The notes beneath the pieces were generated by a model that saw only the letters and a program-made list of their open reading frames with translations, did no database searches and was not told where the DNA came from. Positions 8,512 to 17,308 of a DNA stretch of 64,000 nucleotides are shown here, piece after piece. Position numbers and translations under genes: made by a program. The stretch comes from Phyllobacterium bourgognense (GTDB lineage Bacteria > Pseudomonadota > Alphaproteobacteria > Rhizobiales > Rhizobiaceae): NCBI RefSeq assembly GCF_003337575.1, contig NZ_QPJM01000012.1, positions 62,001 through 126,000 of the forward strand, written 5' to 3'. Numbering within the stretch: the stretch's first letter is position 1; each line of letters opens with the position of its first letter.

Positions 8512-11463
8512 TTAGTGCGCCTCATCCCAATTATGCGCCGCTCGCGCATCGACGTGCAGCGGCACTGACAGAGATACCGCGGGCATGGCGGCATTTTCCA
8601 TGACATGACGAATGACCGGAATAGTCGCCTCGACCTCCTCGTCGGCAGTCTCGAAGATCAATTCGTCATGCACCTGCAAGAGCATGCGCGCCGAGAGCTT
8701 GGCTTCGTTCAAGGCAGGTTCCATGCGCACCATCGCCCGACGAATGATATCGGCCGCTGAGCCCTGGATCGGCGCATTTATCGCGGCACGCTCGTTGAAC
8801 GCCCTGTGTGTCGGGTTGGACGAACGTATCTCCGGATAGTGTGCGCGCCGGCCGAAGATCGTCTCGACATAGCCATGCTGGCGGGCAAACGCTTTCGTCG
8901 CTTCCATGTAGTCCTTGATCCCCGGAAAACGATCGAAATAGGTGCGGATATATTGGCCGGCCTCCTCGCGCGGAATGGACAGCTGATTGGCGAGACCGAA
9001 TGCCGAAATGCCGTAGATAATGCCGAAGTTGATCGCCTTGGCGCGGCGCCGAACCTCCGAAGGCATATCCTTCACCGGAACGCCGAACATTTCGGAAGCA
9101 GTCATGGCGTGAATGTCGATGCCATCGGCAAAAGCTTGCGTCAGTTGCGGAATTTCGGCGACATGCGCCAGCACCCGCAATTCGATCTGGCTGTAATCGG
9201 CGGAAATCAACTTGTTGCCCGGCTCGGCAATAAAGGCGGTGCGGATCTTGCGGCCCTCGCTCGTGCGCACCGGAATGTTTTGCAAATTCGGCTCGGATGA
9301 TGACAGGCGGCCTGTAGAGGTCGCCGCCATGGCGTAGGAGGTATGCACGCGCTTGGTCCGGGGGTTGATATAGCCGGGCAGCGCATCCGTATAGGTCGAT
9401 TTGAGCTTCGTCAGCTGGCGCCAATCGACAATCTTGCGCGGCAACTCGTGTCCCTCCGCAGCAAGATCTTCAAGGAGTTGGGCCGAAGTGGACCACTGGC
9501 CGGTCTTCGTCTTGGAACCGCCCGGCAGGCCCATCTTGCCAAACAGGATATCGCCCATCTGTTTTGGCGAGCCGATATTGATCTTCTCACCGGCAAGCCG
9601 GTAAATCTCTTCTTCGATCGCTGCGGCGGATTGGGCGAGATCACCCGACAGGCGCGAAAGTATCTGCCGGTCGACGGAAATGCCGCGCTCTTCCATGCGC
9701 GCGAGCACAGGAATAAGCGGCCGCTCCAGCCTCTCATACACCGACATCAGGCCGTCAGCGACAAGACGAGGCTTGAGCAAACGCCAGAGCTGCAAGGTGA
9801 CATCGGCATCTTCCGCCGCATATTCCGTTGCCCGCTCGATGGAAACCTTGTCGAACGTAACCGAGGACTTGCCCGAGCCGATCAACTCCTTGTGGGCGAG
9901 CGGCTTGTGACCCAGCCAGCGATCGCAAAGGCTGTCCATGCTGTGACTGCCTTCGCCGGCATCGAGCACATAGGAAATAAGCATCGTATCGTCGAGTGGA
10001 TGAAGATCGATACCGTAGCGGTGCATGACCAGCCACTCATATTTCATGCTATGCGCTATCTTGAGAACCGATGCATCCTCGAGAAGCGGCTTCAGCATGC
10101 GAAACACTTCACGCTCGGGTATCTGGTGCTCGACCAGCCCGCCGCCGAGGAGATCGCCGTCGCCGGAAATGTGATTGATCGGGATATAGGCGGCACGTCC
10201 CGGCCTCGTCGCGAGCGACAGACCGACGACTTCGGTCTGCATAGGGTCCGCGGAGGTGGTTTCCGTGTCGAAGGCGATGACACCGGATGCCATTGCTTCA
10301 TCAATCCAGACCTGCAATGCAGCAACATCCCGAATCGTCGCATAGGAACTGCGATCGATCTTGGCCGCAAGTGCCTGGTCGGTGCGGGCTTTCACCAGAC
10401 CCGCCGGCGTTCCCTCTACATTGCCAAAAGCCGGTTTGGCGCTGGTCGTTACCGATCCAACCGGTTTCGGCGGGTTGGGCAGATCAGCTTCGGATGCGAT
10501 ATCAAGGTCCGGTCCATGCGCCTCTGCAACAGCCTGGATGAGCACGTTTGCCGGTTCGATCTCGCTGGCTTCGACGCCCGTTGCCTCTGCCGCGCGCCGC
10601 GTCAGCGCATTGAACTCCATAGCCTTGAGAAAAGCGACGAGCTTGGGGCCGTTTTGAGGTTCCAGGCTAAAATCCTCTATTCCGACGTCGACTGGCGTAT
10701 CTGTCTTCAAAGTCACCAACTGGCGCGAGATGCGAGCCTGTTCCGCATATTGGATAATATTCTCACGACGCTTTTGCTGCTTGATCTCGCCGGCCCGTGC
10801 AAGCAGAGTATCGAGATCGCCGAATTCCTCCAGCAACTGCGCTGCCGTCTTTGGTCCGATGCCCGGAATTCCCGGCACATTATCGGTTGAGTCGCCGGTC
10901 ATCGCCTGCAGGTCGATCATTTTCTCGGGCGGCACGCCCCATTTCTCTATGACGTCGGGGATGCGGATCTGCTTGTCCTTCATGCTGTCGTACATCGTCA
11001 CCATCGGCGTGACGAGCTGCATCAGATCCTTGTCGGAAGAAATGATGGTGACCTCAGCGCCTGCCGCTTCGGCCTGGCGGGCATAGGTGGCGATCAGATC
11101 GTCCGCCTCATAGCCGTCCTTTTCGATGCAGGGCAGGTTGAAAGCCTTGGTTGCCTGGCGGATCAGGCCGAACTGCGGAATGAGGTCTTCCGGCGGCGCC
11201 GAGCGGTTTGCCTTGTAGTCCGGATAGATTTCCTTGCGGAACGTATGCGCAGAATAATCGAAGATCACGGCAAAGTGTGTGGGCGTATCGCGGACGGATG
11301 TGTCGCGCGCTTCGCGCAGCAGCTTCCACAGCATGTTGCAGAAACCTGACACAGCGCCAACCGGCAAACCGTCGGATTTGCGGGTCAGGGGAGGTAGTGC
11401 GTGATAGGCTCTGAAGATATAACCGGAACCGTCGACGAGGAAGAGATGATCACCTTTTTTCAT
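8512..11463 (-). CDS. polA: DNA polymerase I
   Basis: A full-length 983-residue Pol I. The N-terminal 5'-nuclease domain spans roughly residues 1-300 (VDGSGYIFRAYHALPP start, KWGVPPEKMIDLQAMTGDSTDNVPG H3TH region). A 3'-5' proofreading domain with intact DEDDy residues follows from about 380 (FDTETT, DDTMLISYVLDAG, YAAEDADVTLQLW). The polymerase domain carries motif A (DYSQIELRVLAH), the O-helix (RRAKAINFGIIYG) and motif C (QVHDELIFE). It fills Okazaki gaps and repairs DNA in the cytoplasm. The gene is monocistronic and convergent with the polyol operon. Long open frames antisense to it are composition artefacts. Confidence 0.98.
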   Translation of the reverse strand: MKKGDHLFLVDGSGYIFRAYHALPPLTRKSDGLPVGAVSGFCNMLWKLLREARDTSVRDTPTHFAVIFDYSAHTFRKEIYPDYKANRSAPPEDLIPQFGLIRQATKAFNLPCIEKDGYEADDLIATYARQAEAAGAEVTIISSDKDLMQLVTPMVTMYDSMKDKQIRIPDVIEKWGVPPEKMIDLQAMTGDSTDNVPGIPGIGPKTAAQLLEEFGDLDTLLARAGEIKQQKRRENIIQYAEQARISRQLVTLKTDTPVDVGIEDFSLEPQNGPKLVAFLKAMEFNALTRRAAEATGVEASEIEPANVLIQAVAEAHGPDLDIASEADLPNPPKPVGSVTTSAKPAFGNVEGTPAGLVKARTDQALAAKIDRSSYATIRDVAALQVWIDEAMASGVIAFDTETTSADPMQTEVVGLSLATRPGRAAYIPINHISGDGDLLGGGLVEHQIPEREVFRMLKPLLEDASVLKIAHSMKYEWLVMHRYGIDLHPLDDTMLISYVLDAGEGSHSMDSLCDRWLGHKPLAHKELIGSGKSSVTFDKVSIERATEYAAEDADVTLQLWRLLKPRLVADGLMSVYERLERPLIPVLARMEERGISVDRQILSRLSGDLAQSAAAIEEEIYRLAGEKINIGSPKQMGDILFGKMGLPGGSKTKTGQWSTSAQLLEDLAAEGHELPRKIVDWRQLTKLKSTYTDALPGYINPRTKRVHTSYAMAATSTGRLSSSEPNLQNIPVRTSEGRKIRTAFIAEPGNKLISADYSQIELRVLAHVAEIPQLTQAFADGIDIHAMTASEMFGVPVKDMPSEVRRRAKAINFGIIYGISAFGLANQLSIPREEAGQYIRTYFDRFPGIKDYMEATKAFARQHGYVETIFGRRAHYPEIRSSNPTHRAFNERAAINAPIQGSAADIIRRAMVRMEPALNEAKLSARMLLQVHDELIFETADEEVEATIPVIRHVMENAAMPAVSLSVPLHVDARAAHNWDEAH

Positions 11464-12089
11464 GGCGCCTACGATTAAATGATGATCGGGAAAAAGGGAA
11501 TGCGGTGTCTTTCGGTTTCGCCGAAACTAACCTTGGAAACGTAATCATCCTGACATTTGCGCATCACACCTTTGTTACCAATATGTAATCTCTTGTGCCC
11601 TTGAATTGCCACGGTTTACCCCCCAAATCCTTAACTGTCGACGTTAGATCGATGTCCGGTTTATAAGGCTCGTCCCCCGCCTAACACCGGACTTGCGGCC
11701 AGCCTCATCCCCCTCTCCAGGGTTGACCGCAAAGTGAGTGTAGTGATCTGGTCGCCTGTGGTCCCCCCGCCACGGCGGCCATTTCTTTTGTGGCGTTGTC
11801 GTAAGCCAATGGCAAAAAGAGCTGCCTGTCCATTGTACGTGGTTCGACGAGCTCACCATGAGGGAAGTAGTGGGTTGCAAGGAGCCAGGTTCTGCAATGG
11901 CGGTGATTATCGTGCAGCCCGCCAATCCCCCTCATGGTGAGCTTGTCGAACCACGCATGGTGTTTCATGCAGCAATTTTATTGTGGCTGAACAAAACTTG
12001 CTCGGCATATTGGTACTTTTTTGTGCTCCTCCCGGCAAAATGCGCTAAGAAGAACTCCCTTCACCAATTCCAGCCTTTCAGGAAATAGC
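11464..12089. other. 626-bp intergenic region between divergent polA and M20 peptidase genes
   Basis: No supportable gene is seen here. The polA-proximal part (11464-11640) is AT-richer and should carry the polA promoter. A hairpin with arms GTCCGGT (about 11655) and ACCGGAC (about 11686) lies in the middle. Palindromic repeat copy B occupies 11833-11959. The last 130 bp should hold the promoter and the AGGAAA ribosome binding site of the peptidase gene at 12090. Short open frames across this region have no ribosome binding site and mostly run through the repeat. Confidence 0.6.
11833..11959. repeat. Palindromic intergenic repeat, copy B
   Basis: An inverted repeat of about 127 bp. The left arm GTACGTGGTTCGACGAGCTC continues as ACCATGAGGG; the right arm CCCTCATGGTGAGC continues as TTGTCGAACCACGC. 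The arms match those of copies A and C. The interior (GGTGATTATCGTGCAGCCCG) is also shared with copy C (GGTGATTAGCGTTGCAGCCCG), so the copies are homologous along their length and not just similar at the tips. It lies between divergent genes, so it is not simply a terminator. Confidence 0.85.
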
Positions 12090-13490
12090 ATGTCAGCTCT
12101 CGAACCTGTGTTGAATACGCTCGATAATAATTTGGATAAAAGTCTGGAGCGACTATTCGATCTCCTGAAAATCAAGTCCATCTCGACAGATCCCGCCTTC
12201 AAATCCGAGTGCCGCCGCGCGGCCGAATGGCTGGCTGCTGATCTGAAATCGATCGGGTTTGAAGCGAGTGTCCGCGACACGCCGGGCCATCCCATGGTCG
12301 TTGGCCATCATGAAGGTCCAGGCGCCGACGCTCCCCATGTATTGTTCTATGGTCATTACGACGTGCAGCCGGTCGATCCGCTCAATCTGTGGGATCACGA
12401 TCCTTTCGAACCGGCGATCAAGGATGTCGGTAATGGCCGCAAGATCCTGACGGGCCGCGGCACATCCGATGACAAGGGCCAGCTGATGACGTTCGTTGAA
12501 GCTTGCCGCGCCTATAAGGAAGTGCATGGCAAGTTGCCGGTCAAGATTTCCATTCTCTTTGAGGGCGAAGAGGAATCAGGCTCGCCATCGCTGAAGCCAT
12601 TTCTCGACGCTCACCGGGACGAATTGAAGGCGGATTTTGCTCTCGTCTGCGATACAGGCATGTGGGACGGAGAGACACCGGCGATCTCGGTTGGTCTGCG
12701 TGGTCTTGTCGGCGAAGAAATCGTCATCAAGGCTGCCGATCGCGATCTTCATTCCGGCATGTTTGGTGGCGCTGCCGCCAACCCCATCCGCATCCTCACC
12801 AAGATTCTCGCGGATATTCACGACGAGAATGGCGCGGTGACCATTCCAGGCTTCTATGACGGCGTTGAGGAAACGCCGACGCAGATTCTGCAGATGTGGA
12901 AGGGACTCGATGCCACGCCGGAGAATTTCCTGGGGCCAGTCGGCCTTTCGATACCGTCCGGAGAGAAGGGCCGATCGCTCCTCGAACTGATCTGGGCGCG
13001 CCCGACAGCCGAATTCAATGGCATCACCGGCGGTTATACGGGGCAGGGGTTCAAGACTGTGATCGCGGCCGAAGCCTCTGCCAAAGTGTCGTTCCGGCTT
13101 GTGCACAAGCAGAATCCGGCGAAAATCCGCGAAGCGTTCCGTGCTTTCGTACGCGAACGCGTCCCTGCTGATTGCTCGGTCGAGTTCCATGAGCACGGCG
13201 CATCGCCTGCAATCCAGCTTTCCTATGAATCGCCGCTGCTCAGCAAGGCGAAGAACGCCTTGAGCGACGAGTGGCCGAAGCCTGCCGTTTTGATCGCCAT
13301 GGGCGGATCGATCCCGATCGTCGGGGATTTCCAGCGTATGCTCGGCATGGAATCGCTGCTCGTCGGCTTCGGGCTGGAGGATGACCGCATCCACTCGCCC
13401 AATGAAAAATACGAACTGACCTCGTTCCACAAGGGTCAGCGCTCCTGGGCGCGCATTCTCGACGCTTTGGCAACTCCAGGAAAAGTGTGA
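12090..13490 (+). CDS. M20-family metallo-dipeptidase
   Basis: A 466-residue M20/ArgE/DapE/carnosinase-family peptidase that uses two zinc ions to cleave dipeptides or related amides in the cytoplasm. Metal-binding and catalytic motifs are visible in order: HYDVQP (first His and catalytic Asp), GTSDDKGQ (bridging Asp), EGEEESGS (catalytic Glu and metal Glu) and CDTGMWDGETP (metal Asp). The dimerisation (lid) domain is in the middle, with the DLHSGMFGG motif near residue 228. The start was set at the ATG 8 bp after AGGAAA; an upstream in-frame ATG at 12021 has no such site. The substrate is not predictable. Confidence 0.88.
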   Translation: MSALEPVLNTLDNNLDKSLERLFDLLKIKSISTDPAFKSECRRAAEWLAADLKSIGFEASVRDTPGHPMVVGHHEGPGADAPHVLFYGHYDVQPVDPLNLWDHDPFEPAIKDVGNGRKILTGRGTSDDKGQLMTFVEACRAYKEVHGKLPVKISILFEGEEESGSPSLKPFLDAHRDELKADFALVCDTGMWDGETPAISVGLRGLVGEEIVIKAADRDLHSGMFGGAAANPIRILTKILADIHDENGAVTIPGFYDGVEETPTQILQMWKGLDATPENFLGPVGLSIPSGEKGRSLLELIWARPTAEFNGITGGYTGQGFKTVIAAEASAKVSFRLVHKQNPAKIREAFRAFVRERVPADCSVEFHEHGASPAIQLSYESPLLSKAKNALSDEWPKPAVLIAMGGSIPIVGDFQRMLGMESLLVGFGLEDDRIHSPNEKYELTSFHKGQRSWARILDALATPGKV

Positions 13491-13545
13491 AACGGTTTTC
13501 CGTTCGGAAGTTCGCGGACAAAAATAGAAGTGACAGGAAACGACA

Positions 13546-14163
13546 ATGACCATCCGCTTTCACCGCAATGATCTGCCCGACCTCACGAACTATCAGGTCG
13601 ATGCCGTTGCCATCGACACCGAAACGCTCGGGCTCAATCCGCATCGCGACCGGCTCTGCGTGGTGCAGATATCTCCGGGCGATGGTTCGGCGGATGTGAT
13701 CCAGATCGACAAGGGTCAGACTGCGGCGCCAAATCTCGTCAAATTGCTTGGCGATGACGCCATCACCAAGATCTTTCATTTCGGACGGTTTGACCTCGCG
13801 GTACTTTTCCACGCTTTTGGGGTCATGCCGACGCCGGTGTTCTGCACGAAGATCGCCTCGCGTCTGGTGCGTACATACACCGACCGCCATGGTCTGAAGG
13901 ATATCTGCAGCGAGCTTTTGGAAGTCAATCTCTCCAAGCAGCAGCAATCATCGGATTGGGGCGCGCCCGATCTGTCGCAGGCGCAGCTTGAATATGCTGC
14001 TTCAGACGTACTCTATCTGCACCGTTTGCGCACGATCCTGCAGCAACGGCTTATTCGTGACGGGCGTTCGGAGGAAGCGGCCGCTTGCTTCGAGTTCCTG
14101 CCAACCCGCTCCAGGCTTGATCTGATGGGATGGGACGAGCAGGATATCTTTGCGCATAGCTAG
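13546..14163 (+). CDS. Ribonuclease D-like 3'-5' exonuclease, short form
   Basis: A 205-residue protein consisting only of the DEDDy exonuclease domain of RNase D: AIDTETLGL (D and E of motif I), FHFGRFDLAVL (motif II) and YAASDVLYLHRL (motif III, Y and D). Classical RNase D is about 370 residues because it also has two HRDC domains; these are absent. Short forms are common in rhizobia and relatives. It probably trims the 3' ends of small structured RNAs, which is inferred from the family. It follows the peptidase gene by 55 bp and may be cotranscribed. Confidence 0.88.
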   Translation: MTIRFHRNDLPDLTNYQVDAVAIDTETLGLNPHRDRLCVVQISPGDGSADVIQIDKGQTAAPNLVKLLGDDAITKIFHFGRFDLAVLFHAFGVMPTPVFCTKIASRLVRTYTDRHGLKDICSELLEVNLSKQQQSSDWGAPDLSQAQLEYAASDVLYLHRLRTILQQRLIRDGRSEEAAACFEFLPTRSRLDLMGWDEQDIFAHS

Positions 14164-14205
14164 TCTATGATTTACACCATTTTGCAGGCCGTCATGGCGT
14201 GAATA

Positions 14206-15321
14206 TCACTCGGCCGAAGCCAGCGCGCGCCTTGGAGCCGGGGCGCGATCGATATGGGCCCATTGTGGCCGTCTGAACAGAAACTGGCCGTAGCCGCTCC
14301 ACTCGATGAGCCAATACAGAACCACTGGACCGATCACGCCGCTTATGACGGTCAGAAGTGATATCGTTCCTATATCGGTGACAATGCCGCTCTTCAAAAG
14401 AACCGTACGGGCCAGCGCCATCGGCAGAAAGAAGGCGAGATACACAACGATCGAATGCGCTCCAAGCCAGCGCAGCGGTTTCACGATAACGTCCCAGGAC
14501 TGTGCCATGTGAGCGATCAGCGCGGAAACGGAAACGATCGCCAGCGCTCCGGCACCTCCGGCTGCGAGTGAGATCAGCGGCACGTTAGCCCATCCGCCAA
14601 GCCCGCCCGACGTATAGGCTTCCGGGGGTATCCAGGCAGCAAACGCCTCGGATGCGGGCGTAAACACCAGCCAGCCATTGATCAGTGCCCATACGCCAAG
14701 GATGAGGAGGGCCGTAATGGGCCGCTGCCTCAGCCATTCGGCCAAGCGGAATATCGCCGGTGCAAATGCATAGCCAGCGAAGAAATAGACGAAACGGCTG
14801 CAGAATTCGTCAATCACCAGCCAGCCCGTATGGATCGGCAATGTTTCGAGCACGGCAGCGATCATCAGGACCAGCCAGACATTGATGCCTTTGACGAGGC
14901 GCGTGACGACAAAGAAAACCGGCAGGAGATAGATGAACCACAGCGTACCGAATGGCTGGATGAAAGCCAGCAAATAGGCGGATATCGCGCCGCTTGGACC
15001 ACTTTCCGCCACGATGCCCGGCGCCTTGAACAGGAACTGGATGGTCAGCCAAAGCACGTAGAAATAGAAGAAGTGTACGATCTTGCGATCGGCATAACGC
15101 AACCATGAGCGGCCGATTACAAGACCAAGAAACAAACCCGAGATCATGAAGAAATCCGGCATGCGGAAAGGCTGTGCGAAAGCGACGACAGGATGCATCC
15201 AGCCGCGGGCGCCGGCTTCGTTCTCGACGCCGAGCACCGAATGCATCATCACGACAAAGATGATGCAGATACCCTTGGCGATATCGACCCAGTCGACGCG
15301 TGCTTTTTCACCCGTGCTCAT
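14206..15321 (-). CDS. Membrane-bound acyltransferase, family 3 (OpgC/NodX-like)
   Basis: An integral membrane protein of 371 residues with about ten hydrophobic segments. It begins with the acyltransferase 3 motif RVDWVDIAKGICIIFVVMMH, whose histidine is the presumed catalytic residue, followed by the RMPDFFMISG loop. Such enzymes transfer acetyl, succinyl or similar groups to extracytoplasmic glycans or lipids; the acceptor here is unknown. The start at 15321 (MSTGEKARVDW) is preferred because the conserved domain begins at once. An in-frame ATG at 15345 with AGGGA only 2 bp upstream is a possible alternative. It is convergent with the RNase D gene, 42 bp away. Confidence 0.82.
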   Translation of the reverse strand: MSTGEKARVDWVDIAKGICIIFVVMMHSVLGVENEAGARGWMHPVVAFAQPFRMPDFFMISGLFLGLVIGRSWLRYADRKIVHFFYFYVLWLTIQFLFKAPGIVAESGPSGAISAYLLAFIQPFGTLWFIYLLPVFFVVTRLVKGINVWLVLMIAAVLETLPIHTGWLVIDEFCSRFVYFFAGYAFAPAIFRLAEWLRQRPITALLILGVWALINGWLVFTPASEAFAAWIPPEAYTSGGLGGWANVPLISLAAGGAGALAIVSVSALIAHMAQSWDVIVKPLRWLGAHSIVVYLAFFLPMALARTVLLKSGIVTDIGTISLLTVISGVIGPVVLYWLIEWSGYGQFLFRRPQWAHIDRAPAPRRALASAE

Positions 15322-15414
15322 AACATTGTGTACCCCAGAACCCATTTCCCTTTGATACGCGAAAATTGCGAAGGGGAAGTAAAATTCGGGTGATAACGCG
15401 TCGAAATCCAAGAA

Positions 15415-15440
15415 ACAAAAAAGCCGGGCAGAAGCCCGGC
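15415..15440 (-). terminator. Intrinsic terminator, minus strand
   Basis: The hairpin GCCGGGC-TTCT-GCCCGGC read on the minus strand (15440 to 15423) is followed by six T residues and TTTC. It stops minus-strand transcription arriving from the cyclase/lipoprotein pair before it can enter the acyltransferase gene. The stretch 15441-15614 holds no recognisable gene. Confidence 0.85.
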
Positions 15441-15614
15441 GAATTGTGAACGCTAAAGCGTCCAGAGGGGAACACGCAACGAATGAAAAATGGGAGGAGA
15501 ACCACTCGTTACGCAAGGATTAAAGTAGAACTACCCGGGCAAGTTTTCAAGGGCCGCAAAATAATATTTTACGCGCGCGATGATTTTTATACGGAATCCC
15601 GGATGTCATTGTGT

Positions 15615-15791
15615 CTATTGGCTGGGAACAGAGAATTCCTGCAGGTCCTTGCAAACGCCATGTCCACGCAGCTGACAGCCGCCGAGGCGATATTGCGCTT
15701 CCGCGTCAGGGTTTGGATTGAGCCGCTGGAACGCGCCACCGCCACAACCGCTCAACATCACCACCAAACCCGCAAAAACAACGAAACGCAT
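15615..15791 (-). CDS. Small lipoprotein, 58 residues
   Basis: A short reading frame with GGAG 7 bp before its ATG. The N-terminus MRFVVFAGLVVMLSGCGGG is a textbook lipoprotein signal: positive residue, hydrophobic core, and lipobox LSGC with the lipidated cysteine at residue 16. The mature part is about 43 residues with two further cysteines (in GGCQLRGHGVCKDL) that could form a disulfide in the periplasm. The gene starts 36 bp after the cyclase stop on the same strand and a good terminator follows about 175 bp downstream, so it probably forms a two-gene unit with the cyclase. No function is recognised. Confidence 0.72.
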   Translation of the reverse strand: MRFVVFAGLVVMLSGCGGGAFQRLNPNPDAEAQYRLGGCQLRGHGVCKDLQEFSVPSQ

Positions 15792-15827
15792 AGTTTACTC
15801 CGTGAGGTTCAATCTGACACCCTGGGT

Positions 15828-16763
15828 TTAGGGCTCCGCGCGGCGGCGCGTAAACCAGCGGATGCTGCCGAGGACAGCCATTGCAAGCAGTGGCCATGCG
15901 GCCCAGAAAGTGCCGTGCCAGGAAAGCAAATTGATGCAGATGAGGGCAAGACCGACTATCGTGAAAACCGTCAGAACCTGGTCAACCTGTCGGTTGGTGC
16001 GCATCCACGACAGTGCGGCCACGGTTGCTATAGCGAGGATTGGCCACGGCGCCCAGAACTCGCCGTCCCACGACAACAAATTGACGACGACGATACCAGC
16101 TGAGATTGCACCCAATACGCCGTAGTTGCGCCACTTTGGTGTCATGGAGCCAGGGTCGTAGGTGGTACCGGGTCCCATGTTTTTTTCATCGGATGTGCCC
16201 ATGGCTGAAATGGGGTTCTGTTGCGCAGAACGGACAGGATCTTCTCCGATCCTGACGGCGTAGCTGAGCACACCACCTTCGATGTTCTTGACGGGTAGCT
16301 GCCCCAAGCATTCGAAACCGACCGCAACCTTGTTGCGCACGTGGTCGTACACCGTGTTGGATATGACGATGCCGCCAGCCGATGCAGATGCTTGCAGGCG
16401 CGCAGCCACGTTTACACCATCGCCGTAGATGTCGTCGTCTTCGGCGATAACATCGCCAAGATTGATGCCGATACGAAACAACATTTGCGTGTCGTCGGGG
16501 CGGTCGGCGTTGTAGCCCGAAACCTCGTTCTGTATATCGAGCGCTGCGCGCACGGCTTCGACCACGCTGGCGAATTCGGCGATCAGTCCATCACCCCAGG
16601 TGTTGACGACCCTGCCACCATGGATTTCGATCAACCGGGACATTGCGTCGCGGTATTCTTTCAGGGTGGCGAGGGTTCCTTCCTCGTCGGTACGCATCAA
16701 GCGCGTATAATCCTGAACATCCGCGGAGAAGATCGTCGTCAGCTTGCGGCGCGTTCCGGTCAT
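15828..16763 (-). CDS. Class III adenylate/guanylate cyclase with C-terminal duplicated membrane module
   Basis: A 311-residue protein. Residues 1-175 form a class III cyclase catalytic domain: TIFSADVQDYTRL contains the first metal aspartate, NTWGDGLIAEF the second region, FRIGINLGDV a core strand, and YGDGVNVAARLQ the transition-state asparagine and arginine. It should make cAMP from ATP. The C-terminal 95 residues contain two copies of a two-helix hairpin with the motif INLLSWxGxFWAxWPxLA, resembling the 2TM module, so the enzyme is anchored by its C-terminus. The start at 16763 follows GGGAG; an upstream in-frame ATG at 16811 is less likely. It may be cotranscribed with the lipoprotein gene. 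Confidence 0.88.
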   Translation of the reverse strand: MTGTRRKLTTIFSADVQDYTRLMRTDEEGTLATLKEYRDAMSRLIEIHGGRVVNTWGDGLIAEFASVVEAVRAALDIQNEVSGYNADRPDDTQMLFRIGINLGDVIAEDDDIYGDGVNVAARLQASASAGGIVISNTVYDHVRNKVAVGFECLGQLPVKNIEGGVLSYAVRIGEDPVRSAQQNPISAMGTSDEKNMGPGTTYDPGSMTPKWRNYGVLGAISAGIVVVNLLSWDGEFWAPWPILAIATVAALSWMRTNRQVDQVLTVFTIVGLALICINLLSWHGTFWAAWPLLAMAVLGSIRWFTRRRAEP

Positions 16764-17068
16764 GGCGTTGTACTCTCCCAGCTCGATACCTGCAGGGGGC
16801 TGCAGGAGCACCCGCAGTCGTACCGAACATTATATGCTGGAGCCGGATGTGGGAAGAGTTAGTACTGCTCGAAGCGCATCAATTCCGGCGCGGGTGGGTC
16901 CATAGTTCCAATGCCTTGATCCCTGACATTAAATTAACTGAGGCGACTTTAACCGCACCTTAGCATCAAGCCTTTGATTTGATTGAGGGCAGTTACCGAA
17001 GCAAGACTCAACCACCCCCGCTTCCTTGAGCGGGCGCGCATTCATGCGCCATAACAAAAGGATATCCA
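16764..17068. other. Intergenic region spanning the chromosome/prophage left junction
   Basis: These 305 bp carry no gene. The cyclase promoter should lie in the first 140 bp, reading leftwards. The left attachment repeat is at 16905-16962. After it comes an imperfect hairpin (CCCGCT with AGCGGG near 17018-17036), then the ribosome binding site AAAAGGA of the first element gene. Confidence 0.6.
16905..16962 (+). other. attL, left attachment repeat of the integrated element
   Basis: The 58 bp starting GTTCCAATGCCTTGATCC and ending CTTTAACCGCACCTTA recur at 34991-35047 directly after the integrase gene, with three substitutions and one single-base gap. A direct repeat that brackets an 18-kb block and has a tyrosine-integrase gene next to one copy is the hallmark of site-specific integration. 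The core crossover must lie in a block that is identical in both copies, either the first 18 bp or the last 16 bp. The target is intergenic, not a tRNA gene. Confidence 0.85.
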
Positions 17069-17308
17069 ATGAGAGTACTTTACTGCCACCCCACTCGGGA
17101 GACTGGCAACCGCGACTGCGTAGCCTTCGTAGACGTTGAATTGAACGAGCACATTCGGCTCTATGGTTTGCGCTTAGTTAAGCAGCCCGATGGCAACCAT
17201 ATGCTCTATGCGCCTCAAGCCGGCCAACGGCGCTCGGCGACGTTCTCGGCGGGCCTAGCAAAGCGATTAACTGCTCTTGCTGTTGAAGCGTTGCAGGTTA
17301 CGCGATGA
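17069..17308 (+). CDS. Hypothetical phage protein, 79 residues
   Basis: The first gene of the element, with ribosome binding site AAAAGGA 6 bp before the ATG. The 79-residue product is basic and soluble; the stretch VDVELNEHIRLYGLRLVKQPDGNHMLY followed by a proline-alanine turn is weakly reminiscent of the SpoVG fold, which is only an impression. The stop overlaps the start of the next gene (ATGA), so the two are translationally coupled. Confidence 0.7.
   Translation: MRVLYCHPTRETGNRDCVAFVDVELNEHIRLYGLRLVKQPDGNHMLYAPQAGQRRSATFSAGLAKRLTALAVEALQVTR

Noticed and set aside
9343-10890. A 515-codon plus-strand open frame antisense to polA
   Set aside because: It mirrors the polA codons and has no domain or ribosome binding site. 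Long antisense frames are expected in GC-rich genes.
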